A stretch of 64,000 bases of DNA from positions 3,410,001 to 3,474,000 of the forward strand of contig NZ_CP150241.1 of assembly GCF_037975235.1 (NCBI RefSeq), given 5' to 3'. Origin of the DNA: Paenibacillus sp. FSL R5-0341 (GTDB lineage Bacteria > Bacillota > Bacilli > Paenibacillales > Paenibacillaceae). The notes under the pieces were generated by a model that searched no databases, was not told the origin of the DNA, and saw only the letters and a list, made by a program, of their open reading frames with translations. The position numbers were made by a program, and so were the translations under genes. Positions 8,764 to 17,686 of this stretch are shown here, piece by piece; the stretch's first letter is position 1, and each line of letters begins with the position of its first letter.

Positions 8764-9585
8764 TTAACGGATCTTCCTAAACTGGTTCGGACTGATCTGT
8801 TCCAGCTTTTTAAACACCGTACTGAAATAATTTGCATCTTCGAAGCCTGCCAGATAGGCAATTTCCTTAACCGGCATACTGAGATTTTGCAGTAAAAGCT
8901 CTTTGCTCTTCTTAATTCTAACTGAATTAATGTATTGGAAAATTCTTAGATTGGTTGCTTTTCTAAATAAAGTACAAAGGTGCTGAGGGGTCATACCTGC
9001 AATCTCAGCGAGAACTCCCAAGGTCAGTGGTTTGTTGTAATTATGCTCAATATATTCAAATAGAGGTTCAAGCTTTAAATGCAAATTGGTAGCGATCTGA
9101 TTGGGATTAGGCGAAGCAAATTGCATAATGGCTGTCATCATGGAATAAATGATGCTTGAGCATTGTATGCTTGCCATCGTCCCATTGGATTGCTCCAACT
9201 CAAGTAGTTGTTGAATTTTGGCTCTGAAAATATCTGGCCTGGATACATACAATACGCTTTGGCTTGAAATTGCGGCTGTATCTTGCAAAAAGGTGCCAAC
9301 TTGGTGGCCGTCAAAGACGACCCAATCCACAATCCAGGTCGGACTAATTGCATAATACTCATGAGGCACCCCTTTGAAAAGCAGCATGGCTGAGCCTTCT
9401 TTAACCCGGTAAGTCTTGCCGTCCGTTATTAATTTTCCTTCGCCTTGAACACATTGTATCCACTGAAATAAATAGCCCTGAGGGCGTACAATATGTTCTT
9501 GGTTCCAATTGCTCCCTACATCCACAAGATAATACGGAAGGTTCTTATCGGTTTCTGTAATCATTGAGATACGCCGTTTATACAT
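8764..9585 (-). CDS. AraC family transcriptional regulator of the GH2 locus
   Basis: A 273-residue regulator with an N-terminal cupin-like sugar-sensing domain (about 20-150; the segment GKLITDGKTYRVKEGSAMLL is typical) and a C-terminal double helix-turn-helix (about 170-273) ending GFEDANYFSTVFKKLEQISP. The start follows AAGGTGG by four bases on the minus strand. The gene is divergent from the GH2 glycosidase with 123 bases between their starts, so it probably activates that gene in response to the released sugar. The effector is not known. Confidence 0.88.
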   Translation of the reverse strand: MYKRRISMITETDKNLPYYLVDVGSNWNQEHIVRPQGYLFQWIQCVQGEGKLITDGKTYRVKEGSAMLLFKGVPHEYYAISPTWIVDWVVFDGHQVGTFLQDTAAISSQSVLYVSRPDIFRAKIQQLLELEQSNGTMASIQCSSIIYSMMTAIMQFASPNPNQIATNLHLKLEPLFEYIEHNYNKPLTLGVLAEIAGMTPQHLCTLFRKATNLRIFQYINSVRIKKSKELLLQNLSMPVKEIAYLAGFEDANYFSTVFKKLEQISPNQFRKIR

Positions 9586-9628
9586 AGGACCACCTTAATA
9601 TTTTAATGTAACTCGTAATATCCTTAGA

Positions 9629-9657
9629 TTGTTAGTAAAAATCATACATTTTATAAT
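9629..9657 (+). promoter_or_regulatory. SigA-type promoter of the GH2 gene
   Basis: TTGTTA at 9629 and TATAAT at 9652 are spaced by 17 bases, 52 bases before the chosen GH2 start and within the divergent intergenic region shared with the AraC gene. Confidence 0.55.
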
Positions 9658-9708
9658 CTGAATATAACAAAGTCATTGCCGACAGGCAACGAAAGGATGG
9701 AATTCAGT

Positions 9709-12012
9709 ATGTGCCGAATAGAGACTACACTGATGAATGGTTGGAAATTTACGTTAAAACAGCCGGAAGACCACCATTTCAAACCTGTTCAATTACCTCA
9801 CGATTGGGCAATTCATCAACCGATCAACCAAACGATGAGTCAAGCGGAAGCTCAGGGATTCAGAGACCGATCAGGAATTGGATGGTATCGGAAAATATTA
9901 AACATGAAAGAGTTGAAAGATGGACGGATCTATCAGCTCGAATTTGACGGTGTATATGAAAATAGTACGGTATGGGTGAACGGTATAGATGTAGGCGGGC
10001 ATAAATATGGCTATTCAAGATTTACTTTAGATATCACGTCTGCTCTTCAAGTAGGTGTTAATGTGATTCAGGTCAAGGTAGATAATACGTCTTTACCATC
10101 CGACAGATGGTATTCCGGCGCGGGAATCTACCGAACAGTTAAGCTGCTTAACCTGCCAACAAATCATCTAAGACCCGAAGAAATACAAGTGAAGACTTGT
10201 CTTAAAGGTGAGAAGGGCCTCATTAGTATAAAAACAGGGGTTTCCTCCTTAGTTAAAGCATACATTTCTGACGGTAACGTGAATTTTACTGGCGAATCAG
10301 CTAATGGAATGATTCAACTGGAAATACCAAATGTGAAGTTATGGAGCCCTGAACAACCACAACTGTATCAATTGAAGTTATCCCTCTATGAGGGTGATCA
10401 AATCGCAGATACTTATGCACTGCGAGTGGGTGTAAGAGATATTCGAATGATGGCTGGTAAAGGGATGTACATTAACGGCAAAATGACAAAAATTAAGGGA
10501 CTATGTATACATCAAGACGCGGGCAGTTTGGGAGTTGCTGTCCCTCCTGAGATCTGGAAAGACAGACTCTTGCGCTTCAAAGCGATGGGTTGCAATGCGA
10601 TTCGAACAGCTCACCACATGCCTGCCTCAGAGATTCTTGATATCTGTGATGAACTGGGAATACTTGTGTATGAAGAACCGTTTGATAAATGGACGGGAGG
10701 TTCGTATCGAAGATATTTCGAAACAGAATGGCAACGCGACTTGGAATGTATGGTGAGAAGGGATCGCAACCACCCATGTATCTTTATGTGGGGCGTTGGT
10801 AACGAGGTTGAGCATCAGGGACAGACGTCCATGCTTGCGATTTTAAAAATGCTTAAAGAGCATCTCCTAACGTTGGACGATACTCGACCGGTATCCTATG
10901 CCATGAATCCTCACTTCAAATATGAGAGCGTCGTGGATCTTTCCCAAGTTAAGGATATTCAACAGTTTGTTGATGAAGTCAGTGACACGGAAATATTAGA
11001 TCAGAATGAAAGAGTGGAGCGTATCCGCAGAATTGCCGAGATTGTCGATGTCATCAGCTGTAATTATCAAGAGCAATGGTATCCTGCCATCCATGATGCG
11101 GTTCCAGATAAATTAATCTTGGGATCAGAGACGTATCAATTTTTCAGGGGTCATGCTGAGCAAATGCAAAATTTCAGTGATGAAGTCCCTTGGATGGATG
11201 TGGAGAAACATGCGTATGTCATCGGTGGCATGATATGGACAGGTATTGATTATCTGGGTGAATCGATGGGATATCCGGCCAAAGGGTGGGCAGGTTCACT
11301 GTTTAGGACCAACAATGAGCGCAAGCCGCTTTCCTACCTTTATGAAAGTTATTGGTCTGATGCGCCGATGGTGAATATGGCTGTATTGGATTACTCTTTG
11401 CAGGATGAAGGTATTAAGGAGCATTGGGATGCCCCAAGATATGCGAATCATTGGGATTTTCCGCAGTTTAACAGGACTGTAATTCCATATATGATTGCTA
11501 CTAATTGTGAAGAAGTAAGACTCAAGTTAAATGGGAAAGCCATATTGGTTAATCCTCCGACTTCCTATCCAAACAAAATGATTACAGGCTACATTCCATA
11601 CTCGCCCGGAACCTTAGAGGTAAAAGGCTACATTAACGGACAAGAGGTATGTACCTATACCTTAAAAACAGCAGGACCCGCTGTAAAGCTTGAATTTGAT
11701 TCGGAGATGATCACGCTCGAAGGTAAAGAGGGGTTCCATAAATTATTTACAGTTCGAGCTAAGGACAAAGAGGGAGTATCCGCTTTCCGCGAAAGTTCAA
11801 AAGTCAATTTTACTCTTACTGGACCTGCTGAAATTATATCTTTGGATAATGGAGATCTCTGTTCAAACGAGTCCTATCATGGTCACGGGATGCACTTGTA
11901 CCGGGGGTGCGTCAGTACAATCATTCGGCTAACAGGTGAAAAAGAACGTGTGGTATTATCTGCACATTCTGAGGGAATGGGCTCAGCTCATCTTGTTATA
12001 GATATAATTTAA
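9709..12012 (+). CDS. Glycoside hydrolase family 2 enzyme (beta-galactosidase-like)
   Basis: A 767-residue enzyme. It has the GH2 jelly-roll sugar-binding domain (LNGWKF-type start, PHDWAIH, YRTVKLLN), an immunoglobulin-like domain, a TIM barrel (KGLCIHQDAG, AIRTAHHM) and C-terminal beta domains. The acid/base is expected in VGNEVEHQG and the nucleophile in LGSETYQFF. There is no signal peptide, so it should act in the cytoplasm on imported oligosaccharides. I choose ATG 9709 because AAAGGA lies upstream and the product begins near the family start; ATG 9697 is an alternative. Beta-galactosidase is the default call; beta-glucuronidase, mannosidase or arabinopyranosidase activity cannot be excluded. 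Confidence 0.87.
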   Translation: MCRIETTLMNGWKFTLKQPEDHHFKPVQLPHDWAIHQPINQTMSQAEAQGFRDRSGIGWYRKILNMKELKDGRIYQLEFDGVYENSTVWVNGIDVGGHKYGYSRFTLDITSALQVGVNVIQVKVDNTSLPSDRWYSGAGIYRTVKLLNLPTNHLRPEEIQVKTCLKGEKGLISIKTGVSSLVKAYISDGNVNFTGESANGMIQLEIPNVKLWSPEQPQLYQLKLSLYEGDQIADTYALRVGVRDIRMMAGKGMYINGKMTKIKGLCIHQDAGSLGVAVPPEIWKDRLLRFKAMGCNAIRTAHHMPASEILDICDELGILVYEEPFDKWTGGSYRRYFETEWQRDLECMVRRDRNHPCIFMWGVGNEVEHQGQTSMLAILKMLKEHLLTLDDTRPVSYAMNPHFKYESVVDLSQVKDIQQFVDEVSDTEILDQNERVERIRRIAEIVDVISCNYQEQWYPAIHDAVPDKLILGSETYQFFRGHAEQMQNFSDEVPWMDVEKHAYVIGGMIWTGIDYLGESMGYPAKGWAGSLFRTNNERKPLSYLYESYWSDAPMVNMAVLDYSLQDEGIKEHWDAPRYANHWDFPQFNRTVIPYMIATNCEEVRLKLNGKAILVNPPTSYPNKMITGYIPYSPGTLEVKGYINGQEVCTYTLKTAGPAVKLEFDSEMITLEGKEGFHKLFTVRAKDKEGVSAFRESSKVNFTLTGPAEIISLDNGDLCSNESYHGHGMHLYRGCVSTIIRLTGEKERVVLSAHSEGMGSAHLVIDII

Positions 12013-12156
12013 TAAGTAAATGTTACATTGAAGCATATCTGTAAATGTCTCGGGACAAGAACAATGTGTCATTTCCAATTAGATTTTCATCTAAATACTA
12101 ACTGGGGCTGGACTTCAAGACACAACGTACATTAACATAGTTTGAGTGAGTCAATG

Positions 12157-12184
12157 ATCGGTACAATAATGTACCGATTTTTTG
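12157..12184 (+). terminator. Rho-independent terminator after GH2
   Basis: ATCGGTAC pairs with GTACCGAT across a six-base loop and runs into a T tract, 145 bases past the GH2 stop. It closes the GH2 transcript before the sensor kinase gene. Confidence 0.75.
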
Positions 12185-12233
12185 TGTCCAAGGAGACTGT
12201 TTTATAAATAGTACCTGATAGAGGTGATCAAGC

Positions 12234-13457
12234 ATGAGTGATTATTCGATAAACCAACCGTATACAAGCTCCCGATCTGATATTCAAAATGTTCTGCGTG
12301 ATTCTCGTCTGCCTGCTTTGATCTGGGGCATACTGATTTATTTTTCTGCATTGTACTCCCAGCTACCGATGTGGCCAACATGGTTTGAATTTATGATGTT
12401 TACAGCTCTCATTCTGGTTCACATTCTGCTGCATTGGTATGCCGGATACGTTGTCGATCGAAGACCCTGGATTTATTTTGTGACACAAGGATGTATTGTC
12501 TGGGCGTGTGCGTTATTCATGCCTAATGCTCATTCTCTCATCTTTGTAAGTTTATTGACGGCTTTGGCGGGTCAGAGTATTGGCGTATACGCTCAACGTG
12601 TGAAGGTGCTTCTGGTATGCATCTTTTACTGCACCTTGTTTTCTGTCTCCCTGGTTTGGCTAGGAACTACCGAGGATTTGCCATCTACAGTACCATCGCT
12701 CTTCTTCATCATGTTTTTCGTCATCGGCTATGCTTCTTTGTTCTATAAACAAGTTCGTGCCAAATTGCGGACCCAGTCGTTTTTACGTGAATTGGAACGA
12801 GCGCACAGGAAAGTGGAGGAGCTAACGATTGCCAATGAACGTCAAAGGATGGCCCGTGATTTACATGATACTTTGGCACAAGGGCTGGCAGGTCTTATCA
12901 TGCAGCTTGATGCCGTGGATGCGCATTTAGAAAATGATAATAACCATCGTGCCCACGAGATTGTTCAGTTGTCAAAAGCCCAAGCAAAGCGCACGCTTTC
13001 AGAAGCGAGAAGTGCAATTGACGACTTGCGTTCGTATTCTGCCGAGGTCACAGATATTTCTAAAGCGGTGAAGGAAGAGGCTGAACACTTCTCACATATA
13101 ACAGGGATTCGTATTGTCACTCAATTATCGATGCCCCATCTGGTGGTGCCGAAGTTGATCTTCGAACATAGCTTACATATCATCCGAGAATGCTTGGCCA
13201 ATACAGCTAAATATGCTCATGCGACGAACGTAGAAGTCGTTGTTGCTGCACGCGAAAACGTAATCGAGCTACGCATTACGGATGACGGAAGAGGGTTCGA
13301 TGCCAACCTCATCGAGAAACAATCCGGTAGTTATGGCTTAATTGGCTTATATGAACGAACCCGAATTATGGGCGGGAAGATCGAAATTGAAAGCGGAAAG
13401 CAAGGAACCCAAGTTTCTGTTCGCATTCCATTACAACTGGAGGACACCAACGTATGA
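12234..13457 (+). CDS. Sensor histidine kinase, NarX/LiaS/DesK (HisKA_3) type
   Basis: A 407-residue membrane kinase. The first 185 residues form five or six hydrophobic helices with little extracellular sequence, as in intramembrane-sensing kinases. The dimerisation helix carries the phosphoacceptor in MARDLHDTLAQGLAG (His211), and the ATPase domain has the N box (ECLANTAKYAHA) and G1 box (DDGRGF). The last four bases overlap the response regulator start (ATGA), showing translational coupling. The signal may be membrane or envelope stress. GAGGTGAT precedes the ATG. Confidence 0.9.
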   Translation: MSDYSINQPYTSSRSDIQNVLRDSRLPALIWGILIYFSALYSQLPMWPTWFEFMMFTALILVHILLHWYAGYVVDRRPWIYFVTQGCIVWACALFMPNAHSLIFVSLLTALAGQSIGVYAQRVKVLLVCIFYCTLFSVSLVWLGTTEDLPSTVPSLFFIMFFVIGYASLFYKQVRAKLRTQSFLRELERAHRKVEELTIANERQRMARDLHDTLAQGLAGLIMQLDAVDAHLENDNNHRAHEIVQLSKAQAKRTLSEARSAIDDLRSYSAEVTDISKAVKEEAEHFSHITGIRIVTQLSMPHLVVPKLIFEHSLHIIRECLANTAKYAHATNVEVVVAARENVIELRITDDGRGFDANLIEKQSGSYGLIGLYERTRIMGGKIEIESGKQGTQVSVRIPLQLEDTNV

Positions 13458-14101
13458 CAATCAAGATTCTTATCGTGGACGACCATTTCGTCGTTCGAGA
13501 GGGACTTAAGCTGATCCTGGAAACTAATCAAAGGTACGAGGTAGTTGCAGAAGCATCTAACGGTATGGAAGCGGTTCGACGGGTGGATACTTACAAACCG
13601 GACATTATTCTATTGGATTTAAACATGCCTGAAATGGGCGGCCTGGATACCATGACAGCGCTTAGAGCTAAAGGAATGGATATACCGATCATTATTTTGA
13701 CTACATATAACGAGGATGAGATGATGATACGTGGACTCGCATTGGGTGCAAAAGGTTATTTGCTGAAGGACACGGGAAGAGAGATGATATTTCGTTCAAT
13801 TGATGCCGCGATGCGGGGGGAAACGTTGCTACTTCCAGAGATCAGCGAGAAAGTATTTGCTCACAAGGTATCAGGAAAGGCGAAAGAGTCACCTTCATCG
13901 AAAATATCACTTACAAACAAAGAGCTGATCGTACTTCAAGCGATTGCCCGTGGCTCTCGAAGTAAAGAGATCGGCTTGGATATGGGCATATCCGAACGGA
14001 CTGTAAAGACTCATTTAACGAGTATCTATAATAAATTGAGTGTGGATTCGAGACCGCAGGCCGTCGCCGTTGCGGTGGAGCGTGGAATATTGCATTTATA
14101 A
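13454..14101 (+). CDS. NarL/LuxR-type response regulator
   Basis: A 215-residue partner of the kinase just upstream. The receiver has the acidic pair Asp9-Asp10, phosphoacceptor Asp55 (LLDLNMPEMGG) and a conserved lysine in LLKDTG. The C-terminal LuxR helix-turn-helix (LTNKELIVLQAIARG to NKLSVDSRPQAV) binds DNA. The likely local target is the lipoprotein hydrolase 112 bases downstream, though a terminator separates them. Confidence 0.92.
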   Translation: MTIKILIVDDHFVVREGLKLILETNQRYEVVAEASNGMEAVRRVDTYKPDIILLDLNMPEMGGLDTMTALRAKGMDIPIIILTTYNEDEMMIRGLALGAKGYLLKDTGREMIFRSIDAAMRGETLLLPEISEKVFAHKVSGKAKESPSSKISLTNKELIVLQAIARGSRSKEIGLDMGISERTVKTHLTSIYNKLSVDSRPQAVAVAVERGILHL

Positions 14102-14125
14102 TCGAACATTTCATAGATTTGCCCG

Positions 14126-14166
14126 ATCGTACACTGGGGTCTTGCCCTTTTGTACGATTTTTTATT
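14126..14166 (+). terminator. Rho-independent terminator after the response regulator
   Basis: ATCGTACA and TGTACGAT pair across a 17-base loop and lead into a T-rich run. Confidence 0.65.
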
Positions 14167-14213
14167 TTTCTCCTCCGTTTATGATAGATGCATGAATACA
14201 AATTGGAGGAAAA

Positions 14214-15479
14214 ATGATGAAAAAAAGACTGACAACGATTCTGGCGACTGTTCTCTCACTAACCATGCTCTCTGCCTGCAGCAGCACTAATAGCGGGACT
14301 TCCATACAGGAGGAAATTCCGAAACCTGAAAATAGCGTTGCTTCCGCACAGAATGAGTTTCCAAAACCGATGGGAAGTTATACGGTCGGGCGTACACAGA
14401 TGGACTTCAAGTACACAGCATCCAACCACTCAGAAAGAGAACTGACGGCATTATTTTTCTATCCGTCCGACAGCAATGAGGGCAAGCCGACGGCAGAGTA
14501 TGCCTTTCCGGAGTTTCATTCACTGAGAGATGAGCTTTTGGTTAGATTAGGGGGCACAGCGGGTGGTGAGCAGCTGTTTGATTCCAATTTCAAGACATGG
14601 TCTTACGACGATCTGGCCTTATCTGAAAAGGAAAAACAATATCCGGTTTTATTCTTTGTTCATGGCGCAGGCGCTTACCCACAGCAAGGCACTTTGTTTG
14701 CTCAAGACCTGGCAAGCGCCGGCTATATTGTGGTATCTATCGGCCATGCCGAAAGTGGTGTGTACAAACTTAAAGATGGACGAACAGTTGGATTGTCTGA
14801 GAATTTTATGGACGAAGTAACAAAATACGGAATGGAAGCAGCCACCCTAACTCCACCTGAAATTGTGACTGAGAAGCTTGAGGAAGAAGAAGCTATTGAG
14901 ATTGCTCGCAAATTAACTTCCGCGCCTGAAGCAGTCAAGTTTGCGAAATATGCCGTTTTACAGAGCGAGGATATTCGATATGTTGCAGATAACTTGTACA
15001 AAATGAATACAGGTGACAGAGATTCCATGTTTAAAGGCAGATTGCAGCTTGATCTCGGAATGGGTGTGTTCGGACATTCTTTTGGAGGAACGACAGCGGC
15101 AATTGTTAGCCGTGACGATGACCGATTTGTCGGCGCTGTGAATCTAGACGGTAATATGTTAGGTGCCCTGGATAGCGATTTTAAGAAACCCTTCATGCAG
15201 CTCAGCACCGTGCTTGCCTATAATACAAATGCATTTCTGCTTGAATCCAACAGCAAGGACACCTATTTTGCCATTATTGATAATGTAGTCCACGGTGACT
15301 TCTCCGATTCCTTGTTTACAACTACGGATAAAGCATCCAGAGGAACCCGAGACGCGATGGAACAGCGTAACATTATCATTTCTTATACAAAGGCATTCTT
15401 TGATAAGTATATGTTGAAGAAAGAAACGGACATTGACAGCCTTACCTTTGACGGCGTAGAGATGATTAAAAAACCTTAA
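14214..15479 (+). CDS. Lipoprotein alpha/beta hydrolase, PAF-acetylhydrolase-like
   Basis: A 421-residue secreted lipoprotein: a lysine-rich start, a hydrophobic stretch and the lipobox LSACSS, with lipidated Cys at about residue 22. The hydrolase domain has an oxyanion segment LFFVHGAGAYPQQG, nucleophile elbow FGHSFGGTTAA, a strand ending AVNLDGNM that may give the acid, and a histidine in NVVHGDFSDS, resembling platelet-activating-factor acetylhydrolase and dienelactone-hydrolase-like enzymes. It should act outside the membrane on lipid or small esters. ATG 14214 and ATG 14217 are both possible; the second is better spaced from GGAGGA. It may be a target of the two-component pair upstream. 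Confidence 0.85.
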   Translation: MMKKRLTTILATVLSLTMLSACSSTNSGTSIQEEIPKPENSVASAQNEFPKPMGSYTVGRTQMDFKYTASNHSERELTALFFYPSDSNEGKPTAEYAFPEFHSLRDELLVRLGGTAGGEQLFDSNFKTWSYDDLALSEKEKQYPVLFFVHGAGAYPQQGTLFAQDLASAGYIVVSIGHAESGVYKLKDGRTVGLSENFMDEVTKYGMEAATLTPPEIVTEKLEEEEAIEIARKLTSAPEAVKFAKYAVLQSEDIRYVADNLYKMNTGDRDSMFKGRLQLDLGMGVFGHSFGGTTAAIVSRDDDRFVGAVNLDGNMLGALDSDFKKPFMQLSTVLAYNTNAFLLESNSKDTYFAIIDNVVHGDFSDSLFTTTDKASRGTRDAMEQRNIIISYTKAFFDKYMLKKETDIDSLTFDGVEMIKKP

Positions 15480-15586
15480 AAGCCTTAGCATTGATTTGAA
15501 TGAATTTCGGGAGGGCTAATGAGAGGAGAGGCCGGTCGGATTTAACCGTACGAGATTTAACTCCGAACTCTTAAAAACAAAATGAT

Positions 15587-15625
15587 AAAAGACCTTACGT
15601 TTGCTTTGAAACGTTAAGGTCTTTT
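15587..15625. terminator. Bidirectional terminator between convergent genes
   Basis: AAAAGACCTT and AAGGTCTTTT flank a short inner stem and loop, giving a T tract on either strand. It lies between the converging hydrolase (+) and small lipoprotein (-) genes. Confidence 0.75.
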
Positions 15626-15650
15626 TATCTTTTGGGCAATCGAAGAATTC

Positions 15651-16007
15651 TTAGCCTATTTTTTCAATACTCACAACCGTTCTAATGGGTGGCGAGGGCT
15701 CTAGTTGGTCAAAGCCAGCAGTGATTCTTACTCTTTGCCCTACTTCAATTGTTTCATATGTTTCTCTATTGACCAAATAATACGAAGCTTCCTGGTCTTG
15801 TGCTAGTTCTATAAAATCCTCAAGATTTCCATTCTCCAGATCTTCCTTACTTATATTTTGTAGTACAAGAAATTTGTACTTGTCATTTTCATCTGTTTTA
15901 AATACTACAGTACCCTCGAAAACTGGATAATTTTCTTTCTCATCCTTGTTAGAACAGCCGGCAAGTATAATCATACTAATGAAGATAAACAATATTATTT
16001 TTCTCAT
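15651..16007 (-). CDS. Small lipoprotein, DUF3221/YobA-like
   Basis: A 118-residue exported lipoprotein with signal peptide and lipobox ILAGCSN (Cys18). The rest is a small beta-rich domain with the pattern FEGTVVFK near the start and YETIEVGQRVRI near the end, which resembles Bacillus YobA and the DUF3221 family. Function is not known for that family. GGAGGTC precedes the start on the minus strand. It converges with the hydrolase gene and is divergent from the Imm53-like gene. Confidence 0.65.
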   Translation of the reverse strand: MRKIILFIFISMIILAGCSNKDEKENYPVFEGTVVFKTDENDKYKFLVLQNISKEDLENGNLEDFIELAQDQEASYYLVNRETYETIEVGQRVRITAGFDQLEPSPPIRTVVSIEKIG

Positions 16008-16179
16008 AATGACCTCCTTGATTTGAAATAAAGCTTTCCCCTTGCTTTTAAGTATAACCTACATAAAAAAAGCAAATTATTACTAAAAGGTAATTCATAC
16101 GAAAAAAGTATGAAACATGGTATGAGGATTCCTTTAAATAATAAGTTCCTAGAGTAGAAAAAACTAAAAAGAGGTCACG

Positions 16180-16482
16180 ATGATGGATACCCTAAAATGG
16201 ATTCAAAGCTGGTATTATGAAAACTGTGACGGCGATTGGGAACATTCATACGGTGTGCGAATTGATACTGTAGATAATCCTGGTTGGTCTGTTGAAATCG
16301 ACTTGATGGATACATATTTAGAAGATGTGCCATTTGATTCAATTGAAGAAGAGAGAAATGAACAAGATTGGTTCTACTGTATCGTGAGAGATGGCGTGTT
16401 TCACAGTGCAGGGGGAGCAAAAAATTTAGAAGAGATGCTTAATTGCTTCAAAAATTGGGCTTCAAGTTTGGATAGAAGTTAA
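16180..16482 (+). CDS. Imm53 family immunity protein
   Basis: A 100-residue protein that matches the Imm53 family as I know it: an early WIQSWYYENCDGDWEHSYG, then RIDTVDNPGWSVEIDL, a DWFYCIVRDG segment and a final EEMLNCFKNW helix. Imm53 proteins are immunity factors found beside polymorphic toxins and as orphans in immunity-gene arrays, acting in the cytoplasm. No cognate large secreted toxin gene is visible in this window, so it looks like an orphan or part of a heterogeneous immunity array. GAGGTC precedes the doubled ATG; either could start. Confidence 0.8.
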   Translation: MMDTLKWIQSWYYENCDGDWEHSYGVRIDTVDNPGWSVEIDLMDTYLEDVPFDSIEEERNEQDWFYCIVRDGVFHSAGGAKNLEEMLNCFKNWASSLDRS

Positions 16483-16523
16483 TAATGCACTAACCATCGG
16501 GAGTAATCTAAGGAGAGAACCAG

Positions 16524-17255
16524 ATGTATCTAAAAGAATTCAATTTGGATTTACCGTATATTGCAGATGATGAAAATATTGAATCTATAATGAAAAAACA
16601 AAATTGTGAGTACAACGAAGCAACAAAATTAGATTATGCGTTGAATTGGAAATGGAAAAGACGCTCTTTTAGTTGGGAAACTCGCTGTATTACAGCATTG
16701 TATGAACGTCTATTTGGGAAATACAAAACGAAAGATTGTTGGAAAGTCCTAATAGAATGTGTAGAAAACATTTCGGATGAACGGATTGTTAACGATTCTG
16801 GTGTGTGTTCGGTACCAATCCAATTTAGTTTGAATGAGTTTAGTGAAAAAAATGAGTTGGAGAAAAAAAAGACTACGCTTCGACTGCTAATGGAAGGCAT
16901 AGAGAAACTTGCTCTACGTAATAATTGGGATATTGATCCATTTAGGGAGATAGCTTTGCAAATAGAGGAGTTAGATTATGTAAATGAATGGACTTGGAAA
17001 AAGGATGTAAAGAGCCCTAATAAGAAGTACAATGCTAGAGTCATATGCCATCATAATGTAGATAGCATGGATATTTTCCTATGTATTTTTCAACGAGATG
17101 GTACGCAAGTACTTTTAGAGAAGGTCATATCAGAACAACCAGATGAATTCGCCTATGCTAAACATCTAGGTGAACTTACATGGGTTTCTGATTTTGAAGT
17201 TGCTTTAATTAATGAAACAGGCACTGAAAAATTTTCTGCAACCCTAGAACATTAA
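16524..17255 (+). CDS. Unrecognised protein in the immunity cluster
   Basis: A 243-residue soluble protein that I do not recognise. It is acidic and charged, lacks a signal peptide and membrane segments, and contains many tryptophans (NWKWKRRSFSW, DYVNEWTWKKD). The C-terminal third reads like an antiparallel beta sheet (YNARVICHH, MDIFLCIF, FEVALINETG). A good AAGGAGAG precedes its ATG by about eight bases and the base composition resembles the flanking immunity genes, so it is a real gene. By position between the Imm53-like gene and a broken Imm26-like gene it may be another immunity protein; that is inference. Confidence 0.6.
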   Translation: MYLKEFNLDLPYIADDENIESIMKKQNCEYNEATKLDYALNWKWKRRSFSWETRCITALYERLFGKYKTKDCWKVLIECVENISDERIVNDSGVCSVPIQFSLNEFSEKNELEKKKTTLRLLMEGIEKLALRNNWDIDPFREIALQIEELDYVNEWTWKKDVKSPNKKYNARVICHHNVDSMDIFLCIFQRDGTQVLLEKVISEQPDEFAYAKHLGELTWVSDFEVALINETGTEKFSATLEH

Positions 17256-17324
17256 TTATTTGGCCGCTAGTACTTCCACTTTGAAAACTATGTCAAATAA
17301 AAAGAAATAGTAAGGGAAAAAATA

Positions 17325-17656
17325 ATGAAAAAAAGAGTTTCGGTGAAGATAGGAGATGTCTTCTCAATAAGACTTAATCAGGATTGGAATTGTTATGGAC
17401 AAGTTGTTTCTGAAGGAAGAATATCAGATTGTATATGGTAAGGATCTGACTGTATAATGAAAAAAGCGTAGGGGATCTTACAGTAGATCTAAATAGTTTA
17501 GCAGATATAAGAAAAACATGCTTTGTAATTCAAAGCTAATGAAATAATCCTTACTCAACCTTTAATGTCAATTTTGTACGCGTATATAAAGAAGTTGAAC
17601 CTAAGAAATACGTGCCATATGTAGATATTCTGATTAGTGGTTCGTCTGAGTCATAG
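17325..17656 (+). pseudogene. Degraded Imm26-like immunity gene
   Basis: An ATG with a TAAGGG upstream opens a 38-codon frame whose product contains KIGDVFSIRLNQDWNCYGQV, close to the start of Imm26 family proteins. It stops at 17439. Downstream, out-of-frame pieces still look coding, for example VYKEVEPKKYVPYVDILISG ending at 17654. The gene therefore appears to have suffered frameshifts. The family call is moderate; that it is broken is clear from the interrupted frame. Confidence 0.5.
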
Positions 17657-17686
17657 ACTACAAAATTATATCCCTAGAGGTGACCC

